DNA of 64,000 bases from Caballeronia sordidicola (GTDB taxonomy: Bacteria > Pseudomonadota > Gammaproteobacteria > Burkholderiales > Burkholderiaceae): contig NZ_JNFG01000026.1 of assembly GCF_000729995.1 (NCBI RefSeq), forward strand, positions 1 to 64,000, in the 5' to 3' direction. Below the pieces are notes generated by a model. That model was not told where the DNA came from, did no database searches, and saw nothing but the letters and a program-made list of their open reading frames with translations. Both the position numbers and the translations under genes were made by a program. Each line of letters opens with the position of its first letter. Position 1 is the first letter of the stretch. Positions 42,052 through 49,970 of this stretch are shown one piece after another.

Positions 42052-44793
42052 TCAGAACTTGTACGTTGCGCCGACCTGCGCGAAACGGCCAATGTTCGTG
42101 TAGATCGACTGGTCGTAACCATTCTGATCCAGCGTGCCGTTTGCAAAGATCGGATCGTACGGCGGCGCACGGTTGAAGATGTTGTCGATGCCGCCGAAGA
42201 TCGTCCAGTGCTTGAAGCCCGTGTACGTCATCATCAGGTTGAACTGGCTGTACGAGCCCACGTGCGACGGTCCGGCAGCGACCAGGTTCTGCGCATACGG
42301 GCCTGTGAACTGCCAGGTCAACGCTGCGTCAAACTTGTTGTACGCCCAGTCCAGCGTGGTGTTGCCTTTCCAGCGCGGGAAGCTGCCGCCGAACGGCTGT
42401 GTGAGGGTGTAATCGTTACCCGCACCATTCACTGGCGACGCACCCGGAGAGCCGAGCTTGAAGCTGTTCACATAAGCCCAGTCAGCAGACAGCGTGAACG
42501 TCCCCGTCTTCGTCGGCAGCGACTGGCGGAACGTGCCTTCGAAACCGTTCGTATCGAGATAACCGAGGTTCATGTACGGGATGACCTTGTACAGGAGATT
42601 CCCATTCGCGTCGGTTACGGTCTGGGAAGGCGAGCCTTGGCCAATCACGTTGTCGACACGAATCTTGTACCAATCCAGGCCGATATCGGTCGTACGGGTG
42701 GGCGACAGCTGGAAGCCGATGCTCAGGTTCTTCGTACGTTCGGCTTTCAGGTCCGGATTGCCTTCCGTGATCGACGTGTAGTTCTGGCCCGTGGCCTGGT
42801 CTACCTGAATACCCATCGTTTGCGAGTTGCTGTTCTCGACGAACGTCGGCGCACGGAAGCCACGGTTGTACGAGGTGTACATCGTGAGCGCCTGAACCGG
42901 CTGATAGCGCAACGCAAAGCGCGGCGAGAACGCACCGCCTACATCGCTGTAGTGGTCGTAACGGCCCGACTGGCTGAACGTCAACGCGCGCACAATCGGA
43001 ATGTCCACCTGGTAATACACGGCAGCCACGTTGCGCTGGCCGTTCACCGTCTGGAGATTCGGGCTGATGACCTGACCTTGTTCGAACGCCGCGCCCGGAT
43101 TCATCACTTCGCTCTGGTGCGTGAACTGTGCACCGAAGCCGAGGCCCACATCGCCCGCCGGCAGACTAAAGAGGTGCGGCGTGGACAGCGTCGCGTCAAC
43201 GGTATCGAGCTTCGAGATCGCCAGGTTATTCGCATCCTGGTACAGCCCGTTGAGGCCGTTCGGCGTAGCCGCGGGATTCGAGAAATCGAACGTCCCGTTC
43301 TGGTAAATATTGGTCAGTGCCGCGGTGTTGAGCTGGTTCGTATAGGTGTTCGAAACCGTGCTCTGCGAGTGACTGACCGACGTCGCCCAATCCCACTCGC
43401 CGTTCGGCAGGTTGAACGAACCCTTGATGCCCGTCGACGCGCGCCAGTAGGTGGCATATGTGTCTTCCGCTACTGCGCCCGGGAATGCATACGTGAGCGG
43501 CGTGGCTACCCCGAACGGGTTGTACTGATTGCTCGCCGGCACAGTGAAGTTGAACGGCGAAAGCAGCTTGGTCGCCGGATTCCACACGAGTGCGGGGACC
43601 TGCGGATTGCCGATAACGTTGTTCCACAGACCGTCATTCGTCGTGGTCTTGTTGCTGCTGATCAGGAAGTCCCCGAACGCCGTCGTCTCATCGTTGATCT
43701 TGAAATCAGCGTGAAGCTTCGCGTTCAAACGCTCGGTCATCGGCGCGATAGACGTGCTTTCCGCGGAGTTGTAGCCGCAGATCGTGCCCGGCAACCCCGC
43801 TGTCAGCGAGTTGGAGGCTGCGGGATGCACCGAACCACCGTTCGCGCAGCCGCTCAATGCCTGCGCGCTGCCGTCGGGCATATTCCAGTAAGACGGCGCG
43901 AGCAACGAATGGCCGCCCGGCTGATTGGTGAAATCCTGAGCGCTCGTCGCGTCGCGGTCGGCGAGCGTGAAGCCATTCGACTTGTAGTAGCTTGCGGCTG
44001 CCGTCACGTTGAAGCGATCGGCGTTGAGATCGCCAAAGCCGGCGAGCACGCCGAATTTGGTCGTGCCCGCACCGCCGCCCTGGCTGATGGCGCTGCCGTA
44101 GCTGCCGTCGAGTTGCAGCCCCTGGAAGTCGTGCTTCGTGATGATGTTGACCACGCCCGCAATGGCGTCCGAGCCGTATTGCGACACGGCACCGGTCTTC
44201 ACGATTTCGATGCGGTCGATGGAGTTCAGCGGCAGCGTGTTCAAGTCGAAGAAGGAGTCGACGCTGTTCGAGAAGAACGCAAACGGCGCAACGCGTTGCC
44301 CATCCACCAACACGAGTGTGTACTTTTCGCTGAGGCCGCGCAGGGCGATACCCGCAGCGCCCGCGGCGAAGTTGCCCGACTGACCTTCACCCCAGCTATT
44401 GGCCGAGTTGGCCGAGGTCGTGCGCAGATAGTCGGCGACAGTCGTGGCGCCGCTCTCCGTAATGTCTTTCTGCGTAATCGTCTGAACCGCATTGAAGCCG
44501 ACTTTGTCGGCGCTGCGGATCAGCGACCCGGTCACTTCGAATTTCTTGATTTGCTGGACGCCCTTTTCAGCAGTCGGTGTCGCGGTGTTGTTGTCCGCGG
44601 CCGCTGCTGCAGCGGTGCCCGATGCCGGCGCCGCCGCTGCTGCCGGCGTGCTTTCCGTGGTCGTTGCGCCTGCCGCGGTTGCGGTGGTGGCCGGCTGGGT
44701 CTGCGCAAAGGCCGGTACGGCGATTGCGGCTGACAACGCTAGTTCAGCCCAGACTATTCTTTTGACGGCCAGCGCCAATGCCCTTTGTTTCAT
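42052..44793 (-). CDS. TonB-dependent outer-membrane receptor
   Basis: The 913-residue protein has a signal peptide (near AFA-QTQ, residue 30), a 50-residue Ala/Thr-rich linker, a plug domain (about 80-210; FEVTGSLIRSADK, IALRGLSEKYTLVLVDG, YGSDAIAGVVNIITK) and a 22-strand-type barrel ending in Phe (VGATYKF), the outer-membrane assembly signal. No STN signalling domain is seen, so no sigma/anti-sigma circuit is expected. It should import a large ligand with energy from TonB. Neighbours (two peptide-binding proteins and Yej transporter downstream, a TonB system upstream) suggest a peptide or peptidic siderophore. The ligand is unproven. Confidence 0.92.
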   Translation of the reverse strand: MKQRALALAVKRIVWAELALSAAIAVPAFAQTQPATTATAAGATTTESTPAAAAAPASGTAAAAAADNNTATPTAEKGVQQIKKFEVTGSLIRSADKVGFNAVQTITQKDITESGATTVADYLRTTSANSANSWGEGQSGNFAAGAAGIALRGLSEKYTLVLVDGQRVAPFAFFSNSVDSFFDLNTLPLNSIDRIEIVKTGAVSQYGSDAIAGVVNIITKHDFQGLQLDGSYGSAISQGGGAGTTKFGVLAGFGDLNADRFNVTAAASYYKSNGFTLADRDATSAQDFTNQPGGHSLLAPSYWNMPDGSAQALSGCANGGSVHPAASNSLTAGLPGTICGYNSAESTSIAPMTERLNAKLHADFKINDETTAFGDFLISSNKTTTNDGLWNNVIGNPQVPALVWNPATKLLSPFNFTVPASNQYNPFGVATPLTYAFPGAVAEDTYATYWRASTGIKGSFNLPNGEWDWATSVSHSQSTVSNTYTNQLNTAALTNIYQNGTFDFSNPAATPNGLNGLYQDANNLAISKLDTVDATLSTPHLFSLPAGDVGLGFGAQFTHQSEVMNPGAAFEQGQVISPNLQTVNGQRNVAAVYYQVDIPIVRALTFSQSGRYDHYSDVGGAFSPRFALRYQPVQALTMYTSYNRGFRAPTFVENSNSQTMGIQVDQATGQNYTSITEGNPDLKAERTKNLSIGFQLSPTRTTDIGLDWYKIRVDNVIGQGSPSQTVTDANGNLLYKVIPYMNLGYLDTNGFEGTFRQSLPTKTGTFTLSADWAYVNSFKLGSPGASPVNGAGNDYTLTQPFGGSFPRWKGNTTLDWAYNKFDAALTWQFTGPYAQNLVAAGPSHVGSYSQFNLMMTYTGFKHWTIFGGIDNIFNRAPPYDPIFANGTLDQNGYDQSIYTNIGRFAQVGATYKF

Positions 44794-45172
44794 TTTTCCC
44801 CTTCCCGCTCGTAAGTAAAGCCACAGCTGTGTGTGAAGAGAGGCCTTGTGGACCTCTCCACTCGATATACGGCGTTCTTGCGCCGCGCTCCGTTAAAGCT
44901 GACCCGCGCTCCTGCTGCCTGGCAAACGGGTCAATAGCGCACCAGATTGCAAATCCAGACGGGAAGACGGGACACTTCAGATACTTCAATATCGGACTAC
45001 TTATTTGTTACAAACGAACTGCGCAGCGCTTTCTAATTTTTTTTAACTTCAACTACTTTTCTTGATGGACCAGACAACGCCTCTCCATCCGATCAACCTT
45101 TCACTTATCCATAAGCAATACTTACGAATGTATATCGATTGCTTTTAACAAAAGCACCGATCAAAACAGCAC
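44794..45172. other. Promoter region of the TonB-dependent receptor
   Basis: These 379 bases contain no gene. The half near 44980-45170 is clearly AT-rich (TTTTTTTTAACTTC at about 45039), and should hold the leftward promoter of the receptor gene. No Fur box or other known operator was found by eye. Confidence 0.5.
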
Positions 45173-45748
45173 CTAGAACAATTTTGGTGTTCCCACCCAT
45201 ACAAGCACCGCTTCTTCGCGAGCGGTATTGCACCAGGCGTGAGGCACGGTTGACTCAAAATGCGCGGTGTCACCTGCCTGCAATACGAACGTTGTACCTT
45301 CCAACGTAAGCGTTATCTGACCGCTCATCACGTACAAGAACTCTTCCTCTGCATGCGTCGTGACTTCCGATGGGTTCTGTCCCACCGGCATTCTCACGAG
45401 AATCGCTTCCAGCCGGCCGCCGACCGCCAGGTTCGTCAGCCGTCCAAAAAGGTTTTCGGTGCCGTCAAACCCGAAGTACTTCAGGTCACTTCCTCTATGC
45501 ACTGACTTGCCTTCGGTCGGCGTGTCAACGAAGTACTGCACCGTGACGCCCAGCGCTCGCGCAATGCCCACCAGCGAGGTAATAGAAGGCGTTGCATGAC
45601 CTCGTTCCACCTGCGATAAAAAGGGCTTGGAAATCCCCGCAGTTGTTGCCACCTCATCCAGCGTGCGCTGGAGTCGCTGGCGAAGCGCGCGGATTTTGCT
45701 GCCTATGGAAACTGCGACCTGTGCCTTGTTATCGAGTGGCAAAACCAT
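45173..45748 (-). CDS. XRE-cupin transcriptional regulator
   Basis: The 191-residue protein has an N-terminal Cro/CI-type helix-turn-helix (RQRLQRTLDEVATTAGISKPFLSQVERG, residues about 23-60) and a C-terminal cupin domain (EFLYVMSGQITLTLEG, then LQAGDTAHFESTVPHAW) that should bind a small ligand. Its position between the receptor and the TonB system, on the same strand, suggests it controls one or both. Family members respond to amino acids, polyamines or similar compounds. The effector is unknown. Confidence 0.9.
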   Translation of the reverse strand: MVLPLDNKAQVAVSIGSKIRALRQRLQRTLDEVATTAGISKPFLSQVERGHATPSITSLVGIARALGVTVQYFVDTPTEGKSVHRGSDLKYFGFDGTENLFGRLTNLAVGGRLEAILVRMPVGQNPSEVTTHAEEEFLYVMSGQITLTLEGTTFVLQAGDTAHFESTVPHAWCNTAREEAVLVWVGTPKLF

Positions 45749-46053
45749 AGCAAGACAGAATCCTGGTCAAAAATTAGTTTGTATACCAAACTATGTTTTA
45801 TTGAATGCAACATCCTCCCTGAGACACGCACCATATGCCCGGTTAGTTGCCGCGATGCGTAGTTCAGACAGTGCGATCGTCGGGACACTTTCGCAGCGGT
45901 CTAAAACCGGGCGGTGGTTGCATACGCAACCAACCCCGTAGTCGGTCGTTGACCTGCATTTCATACGGCGAGCATGTCCTGCCCGCTTCAATGCACGGAT
46001 AGCGCGGTGGCACTTCGCAGGTTGGGACATGTTGGGCCGGAACACCGTTACCG
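45749..46053. other. Intergenic region between the XRE-cupin gene and the TonB cluster
   Basis: These 305 bases hold no recognised gene or operator. The stretch next to the regulator start is AT-rich (AGTTTGTATACCAAACTATG, about 45775-45795). It contains the near-palindrome AGTTTGTATACCAAACT, a possible autoregulatory operator for the XRE-cupin protein. Confidence 0.5.
45776..45792. promoter_or_regulatory. Palindrome upstream of the XRE-cupin gene, possible autoregulatory operator
   Basis: The 17-base sequence AGTTTGTATACCAAACT is close to a perfect inverted repeat (AGTTTG and CAAACT around TATAC), 28-44 bases upstream of the regulator start codon. Position next to the promoter and symmetry fit an operator for a dimeric helix-turn-helix protein. 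No consensus is known to me. Confidence 0.4.
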
Positions 46054-47259
46054 TTATTTCGACGCCACCAGCACCCACAATCGGGCGAGGTCGGCTGAAC
46101 CGTCGGAGCCCTTCACCGCACGGAAGGTTTGCACTGCGCGAGCTTTGTCACCTGCTATGTAGTAGGCGACGCCGAGATGCAGCTCCGCCTGGTCAGGGTG
46201 GTCGAGCCCGCCTTTCGCGATCGCCGCTTCCATTGCTGCAAGACCCTGCTTGGTCTGGCCCGCGAAGACCTCGTTGAAATCGACGTCGACCGGCGCTACA
46301 GGGTTCGCCGCATCAGCCGGTGCCTGCACCCGCTTCGCGGCGAGTGCCTGCAACCGCTTCTCGCGATCCGCCTGTGCGTCGTGGCCCAGAACACCCGATG
46401 CGAACCCCTGGTCGATCACCTGCTTGCCCTCGGCCGTGGTTCCCGCCACGATCGCGAGCTGCGTCATCTCCATGTAATCGTCGACGCTCGTGAGCGAGCC
46501 GGTCGCCCGGCGCAACCGATACGTGTCAACATCGAGCGCCGACGAATAGCCCGGTTTCGTGCGGATCGATTGAAACAGATCGTCCCAGTAAGACTGCTTC
46601 GGGTGATAGGCGACCAGCTTTTCGAGCGCGCCGCGGTACGTCGCGTCATCCTTTACGCGCTGCGCACAGGTGCCAAGCAATTGCAGTTGCGACTCGTCAG
46701 GCGCGTGGCCGGCACGCGCTTGCGCGTCGATCCCTGGCTTGAGCAAGCTCACCACATTGCCGCAGTCGTTCGAAAGGTAGTAAGACTGAACGAGCAGCGT
46801 GCGCATATCGGGATCGCTGCCGCCGGACTTCTGATAGCGCTGCGCGACCTTGATAGCCTGCGGGTAGTTCTTCTCCTGGAAGTAGATGCCTGCAAGCGCC
46901 GCCGTCGTGCGTTGTTCGTCGGCGCCAGCGAGCCTCCCTGAGCCCAGCAACGTTTCATAGGCTTGAGCCGCCACAGCGTTGTTGCCTGCCGCCGCAGCAG
47001 CAGCGCCGCGCATCTCTTCGACCATGGTGCTTTCATACGGCGTCTTGCCCGGGACGGCCGCCGCCTGATCGATCTTCGTCAATGCATCGTTGTACTTGTG
47101 CGCGCGATACAGATCCTGCGCGGCGTTCAGCGGCTTCGCCACATCCGGGCGCAAAGTGTCCGCGGCATGAGACGTGACCGGTAGCACGACGAGCGCGGAC
47201 AGTCCGCAGGTAGCGGCCGCCATGGCGGTACGTTTGAACCATTGATGGATCGTTAGCAT
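46054..47259 (-). CDS. TPR-containing periplasmic protein of the TonB cluster
   Basis: The 401-residue protein has a signal peptide (cleavage near SHA-ADT, residue 32) and a largely helical body with TPR-like repeats, for example LNAAQDLYRAHKYNDALTKIDQA and AAVAGIYFQEKNYPQAIKVAQRY-type segments, and a final LHLGVAYYIAGDKARAVQTFRAVKG. It is the last gene of the tonB-exbB-exbD-exbD cluster. TPR partners are known in other dedicated TonB systems, such as those of Vibrio, and may help TonB reach the receptor; the role here is inferred. Confidence 0.82.
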   Translation of the reverse strand: MLTIHQWFKRTAMAAATCGLSALVVLPVTSHAADTLRPDVAKPLNAAQDLYRAHKYNDALTKIDQAAAVPGKTPYESTMVEEMRGAAAAAAGNNAVAAQAYETLLGSGRLAGADEQRTTAALAGIYFQEKNYPQAIKVAQRYQKSGGSDPDMRTLLVQSYYLSNDCGNVVSLLKPGIDAQARAGHAPDESQLQLLGTCAQRVKDDATYRGALEKLVAYHPKQSYWDDLFQSIRTKPGYSSALDVDTYRLRRATGSLTSVDDYMEMTQLAIVAGTTAEGKQVIDQGFASGVLGHDAQADREKRLQALAAKRVQAPADAANPVAPVDVDFNEVFAGQTKQGLAAMEAAIAKGGLDHPDQAELHLGVAYYIAGDKARAVQTFRAVKGSDGSADLARLWVLVASK

Positions 47260-47268
47260 TGCACTTCC

Positions 47269-47697
47269 CTATTGCATGTACTGCTCATTGCCGATCAGGC
47301 CGATTTTCGTCGCGCCCAGTCGTTGCGCTGACGCCATCACCGCAGCGACATCCTTGTACGGCACCAGCTTGTTAGGCCGCAGATGGATTTCCGCCTGCAC
47401 CGGTTCGGCGGCCACCTGTGCAAGCCTCGAGTCGAGCGCCGCACGGTCCGGTACCGGCTGGCCGTTCCAGGTCGTGGTGCCGTCGAAGTCGATATCGATC
47501 TGCACCACTTCCGGCTGCGTGATCGGCGGCGGCGGGTTGCCGACCGGCAAGTTCATCTTGATGGCGTGCGTCTGGATCGGAATCGTGATGATCAGCATGA
47601 TCAGCAACACCAGCATCACGTCGATCAGCGGCGTGGTGTTGATATCGACCATCACATCCGGTTCTCCGCTGCCGCCCGAAGATACGTTCATTCCCAT
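47269..47697 (-). CDS. exbD: ExbD-family biopolymer transport protein (second copy)
   Basis: The 142-residue protein has a short cytoplasmic N-terminus with a single membrane helix (about 22-44), starting INTTPLIDVMLVLLIMLI, which includes the proton-carrying Asp of ExbD/TolR. The periplasmic part follows. It is 9 bases before the TPR gene. It is shorter in sequence similarity to the other ExbD than to a duplication within the family, so the two are not recent copies. With ExbB it harvests the proton gradient for TonB. Confidence 0.9.
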   Translation of the reverse strand: MGMNVSSGGSGEPDVMVDINTTPLIDVMLVLLIMLIITIPIQTHAIKMNLPVGNPPPPITQPEVVQIDIDFDGTTTWNGQPVPDRAALDSRLAQVAAEPVQAEIHLRPNKLVPYKDVAAVMASAQRLGATKIGLIGNEQYMQ

Positions 47698-47742
47698 AAT
47701 CGTCTCCTGTCACGCTTGAGCTGTCGGCCAGAGTTGGCGCTT

Positions 47743-47838
47743 TAGCGCTTACTCCGGCCCCATGCACAGCACTTAGTCCAAGCCCATGCAAAGCTGTCGA
47801 TCGGACTGGGTGCAAAGCACCTGCTCCGATCGCATGCA
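47743..47838 (-). repeat. Four-unit 24-bp tandem repeat between the two exbD genes
   Basis: Four consecutive 24-base units (47743-47766, 47767-47790, 47791-47814, 47815-47838) each end in ATGCA or GTGCA and share the pattern AGCACTTAGTCC...CCCATGCA, with substitutions. They fill most of the 144-base gap between the exbD genes. No coding function is apparent. The regular period and degenerate copies suggest an old array with possible effect on mRNA structure or stability. Confidence 0.75.
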
Positions 47839-47841
47839 CAC

Positions 47842-48264
47842 CTAGCCGCCGCGTGCAGGCGGCTCGGTAATAAACGAAACCTTCGCGATACCGGCGCGCT
47901 CGCACTCGGTAATGACCCGGCCGATGAATTCATAACGCGCGCTCTGGTCACCACGAACGTGCACTTCCGGTTGCGGTGTCATGACCGACACGGTTTTCAG
48001 GCGTGCCAGCAGTGTCGGGCCGTCCACCAGCTTCTCGTTCCAGAAGAAATCGCCGTCGCGGTTGACCGCAATGACAATACTTTTTGGTGTGGTCTGCAGC
48101 GGCTGGATCGTCTCCTTCGGCAGTTGCACCGGCACCGTATGCGTCACCACCGGAATCGTGATCAGAAAGATGATCAGCAGGACCAGCATCACATCGACGA
48201 GCGGTGTGGTGTTGATACTGGAGATGACCTCGTCGTCATCATCTTGCCCAACGCTCATAGCCAT
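47842..48264 (-). CDS. exbD: ExbD-family biopolymer transport protein (first copy)
   Basis: The 140-residue protein has an acidic N-terminus (DDDDE), one membrane helix with the conserved Asp (INTTPLVDVMLVLLIIFLI) and a periplasmic domain. It follows exbB by 12 bases. Two adjacent exbD genes are known from Xanthomonas TonB loci, where the second has a distinct role. With ExbB it forms the proton-driven motor that energises TonB. Confidence 0.9.
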   Translation of the reverse strand: MAMSVGQDDDDEVISSINTTPLVDVMLVLLIIFLITIPVVTHTVPVQLPKETIQPLQTTPKSIVIAVNRDGDFFWNEKLVDGPTLLARLKTVSVMTPQPEVHVRGDQSARYEFIGRVITECERAGIAKVSFITEPPARGG

Positions 48265-48276
48265 GACGAACTCCGC

Positions 48277-49182
48277 TTATTGGGCCATCGCTGCTTCGCG
48301 GGCCGTAGCGCGCGCCGAGCGGCGGCTGCCGGCGAGAAGGACAGTGTGCAGTTGTGCGCCGAACGCACGAACACGCTCCATCACCGATTTGTTGCGGCGA
48401 ACCAGGAAGTTGTAGCCGAGTACTGCCGGCACAGCCACGGCGAGACCGATCGCGGTCATGATCAGCGCTTCACCCACCGGGCCCGCGACCTTGTCGATCG
48501 AAGCCTGGCCAGCAATACCAATGGCCGTCAGCGCGTGATAAATCCCCCACACGGTACCGAACAGGCCGACAAACGGCGCTGTCGAGCCGACTGTGCCGAG
48601 GAAAGCCAGACCATCCTGCAAACGATTCGATACGTTCGTGATGGCACGATCAACCGAGGTGTCGATCCACGTGTTGCGGTCGACGGCTTCAAGCAGCGCC
48701 TCGTCGTGATGTTCGCCCGCCTCGATGGCTGTTTCGGCAATGAATCGGAACGGCGAAGCTTCGTCGAGCATCTTGGCGCCTTCGACTAGCGACGGCGCGG
48801 TCCACAGCTGCTCGTCCGCGCTCTTGGCACGACGATTGGCGCGGAACTGCTCGAAGAACTTGGTGATCATGATGTACCAGCTGCCCATCGACATCAGCAC
48901 CAGCAGAATCAGCACGAAGCGTGCAACAAAGTCGCCGTTCTTCCAGAGCGCGCCGAGACCGTACGGGTTGTTGACGGTTTCGGACGTAGCCGCGGCCGGC
49001 GGCGGTACCGCTTCGTCTGTGGCCGATCCGGCCGTTTGCGGCGCGGCGGTGGTGGCGGCCGCGGCCGACGCGGTCGCGTCGCTAGCTTGCGCGTGAGCCA
49101 TGTGCGGTGCCACAAAGGTATCCACCGTGGTTACGGCGAACAACAGGGTTGCCGCCAATGCGGCGAGAGTACGCTTTTTCAT
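48277..49182 (-). CDS. exbB: ExbB-family (MotA/TolQ/ExbB) proton channel protein
   Basis: The 301-residue inner-membrane protein has an N-terminal signal-like helix with AHA-QAS near residue 31, an Ala/Thr-rich periplasmic stretch and three further helices. The typical segments are VLILLVLMSMGSWYIMITKFFEQF, GLAFLGTVGSTAPFVGLFGTVWGIYHAL and VGEALIMTAIGLAVAVPAVLGYN, all present in the MotA/TolQ/ExbB family. The long periplasmic N-terminus places it in the extended ExbB group. It lies between tonB and exbD and completes the motor. Confidence 0.92.
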   Translation of the reverse strand: MKKRTLAALAATLLFAVTTVDTFVAPHMAHAQASDATASAAAATTAAPQTAGSATDEAVPPPAAATSETVNNPYGLGALWKNGDFVARFVLILLVLMSMGSWYIMITKFFEQFRANRRAKSADEQLWTAPSLVEGAKMLDEASPFRFIAETAIEAGEHHDEALLEAVDRNTWIDTSVDRAITNVSNRLQDGLAFLGTVGSTAPFVGLFGTVWGIYHALTAIGIAGQASIDKVAGPVGEALIMTAIGLAVAVPAVLGYNFLVRRNKSVMERVRAFGAQLHTVLLAGSRRSARATAREAAMAQ

Positions 49183-49259
49183 GCCTGCTCCATGTTCATT
49201 AGTACAACTTCTAAACGAAGACCGATAAATCGCTACCCGTACCGGACTGCCCGTGGGTT

Positions 49260-49970
49260 TCAGTTCAAGTTAAACGAGAACGGAACTTGCACACGGACGG
49301 CCTGGCCTTGGGAAACGCACGTGAACTGCTTGACCGCGTTGAAAGCCGCGCGATCGAGTGAAGAATCTTCCGAGGACTTGGCAACGCGTTCGTTCGTAAT
49401 ATGGCCCTGCGGGTCGACCACAAAGTCAATCAGTACATCGCCCGTCACGTTGTTCTCCTGCGCTTCCTTCGGATAGTGAATCGACGAACGAATCTGATCC
49501 GAGTTCGGGCACACCACGCCGACTTCGGTGCTCACAGGCTTGGTCGGCGCGGGAGGCGCCGGCGGTGCGGGCGGCGCCACGGCAGGTGCCGATACGACAG
49601 GCGCGGCCTGGTGCGTGATCGTCGGCTGGGGCGGCGTCTGTACCTGCACTTCCGGCGGCGGCACGAACGGCGGCGGTGGCGGCGCGAACTTCGGCGGCGG
49701 CAATTGCACGGTGGGCAATGGCGGCGGCGGAGGCGGCTTCACCGGCTCGATGATCTTGGTCTCGATAGGATGCTGGATGACTTGTACGACCTTGGTGGCA
49801 AGGCCGTTGATGAGTGCGTAGATCAGCACGATGTGCAGGAGCAGAACAACTGCGATTCCGCCGAAGCGCCGCACAGGGTTTTGCTGCTTGCGCCCAAACT
49901 CACGTGGGCGTCCTGGCCTTTGCAAACGGGCCGTTGCTGCCGGAAATTGCCCTTCGACTTTCGTACCCAC
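49260..49970 (-). CDS. tonB: TonB energy-transducing protein
   Basis: The 236-residue protein has a cytoplasmic N-terminus, one membrane helix (about 36-58; GGIAVVLLLHIVLIYALING), a Pro-rich periplasmic spacer (about 75-150, many PPPP runs) and a C-terminal TonB domain (SSIHYPKEAQENNVTGDVLIDFVV, VAKSSEDSSLDRAAFNAVKQF). It links the ExbBD motor to outer-membrane receptors. It is the first gene of the tonB-exbB-exbD-exbD-TPR unit, which together with the receptor at 42052 may form a dedicated pair. Confidence 0.93.
   Translation of the reverse strand: MGTKVEGQFPAATARLQRPGRPREFGRKQQNPVRRFGGIAVVLLLHIVLIYALINGLATKVVQVIQHPIETKIIEPVKPPPPPPLPTVQLPPPKFAPPPPPFVPPPEVQVQTPPQPTITHQAAPVVSAPAVAPPAPPAPPAPTKPVSTEVGVVCPNSDQIRSSIHYPKEAQENNVTGDVLIDFVVDPQGHITNERVAKSSEDSSLDRAAFNAVKQFTCVSQGQAVRVQVPFSFNLN

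Noticed and set aside
41980..44733. A 917-codon open frame on the + strand opposite the TonB-dependent receptor
   Set aside because: It is rich in Arg, Val and Ala, has no recognisable domain and lies exactly opposite a fully recognisable receptor; high GC makes such antisense frames common.
47743..47838. Possible CRISPR remnant between exbD genes
   Set aside because: There are no unique spacers between units and no cas genes nearby.
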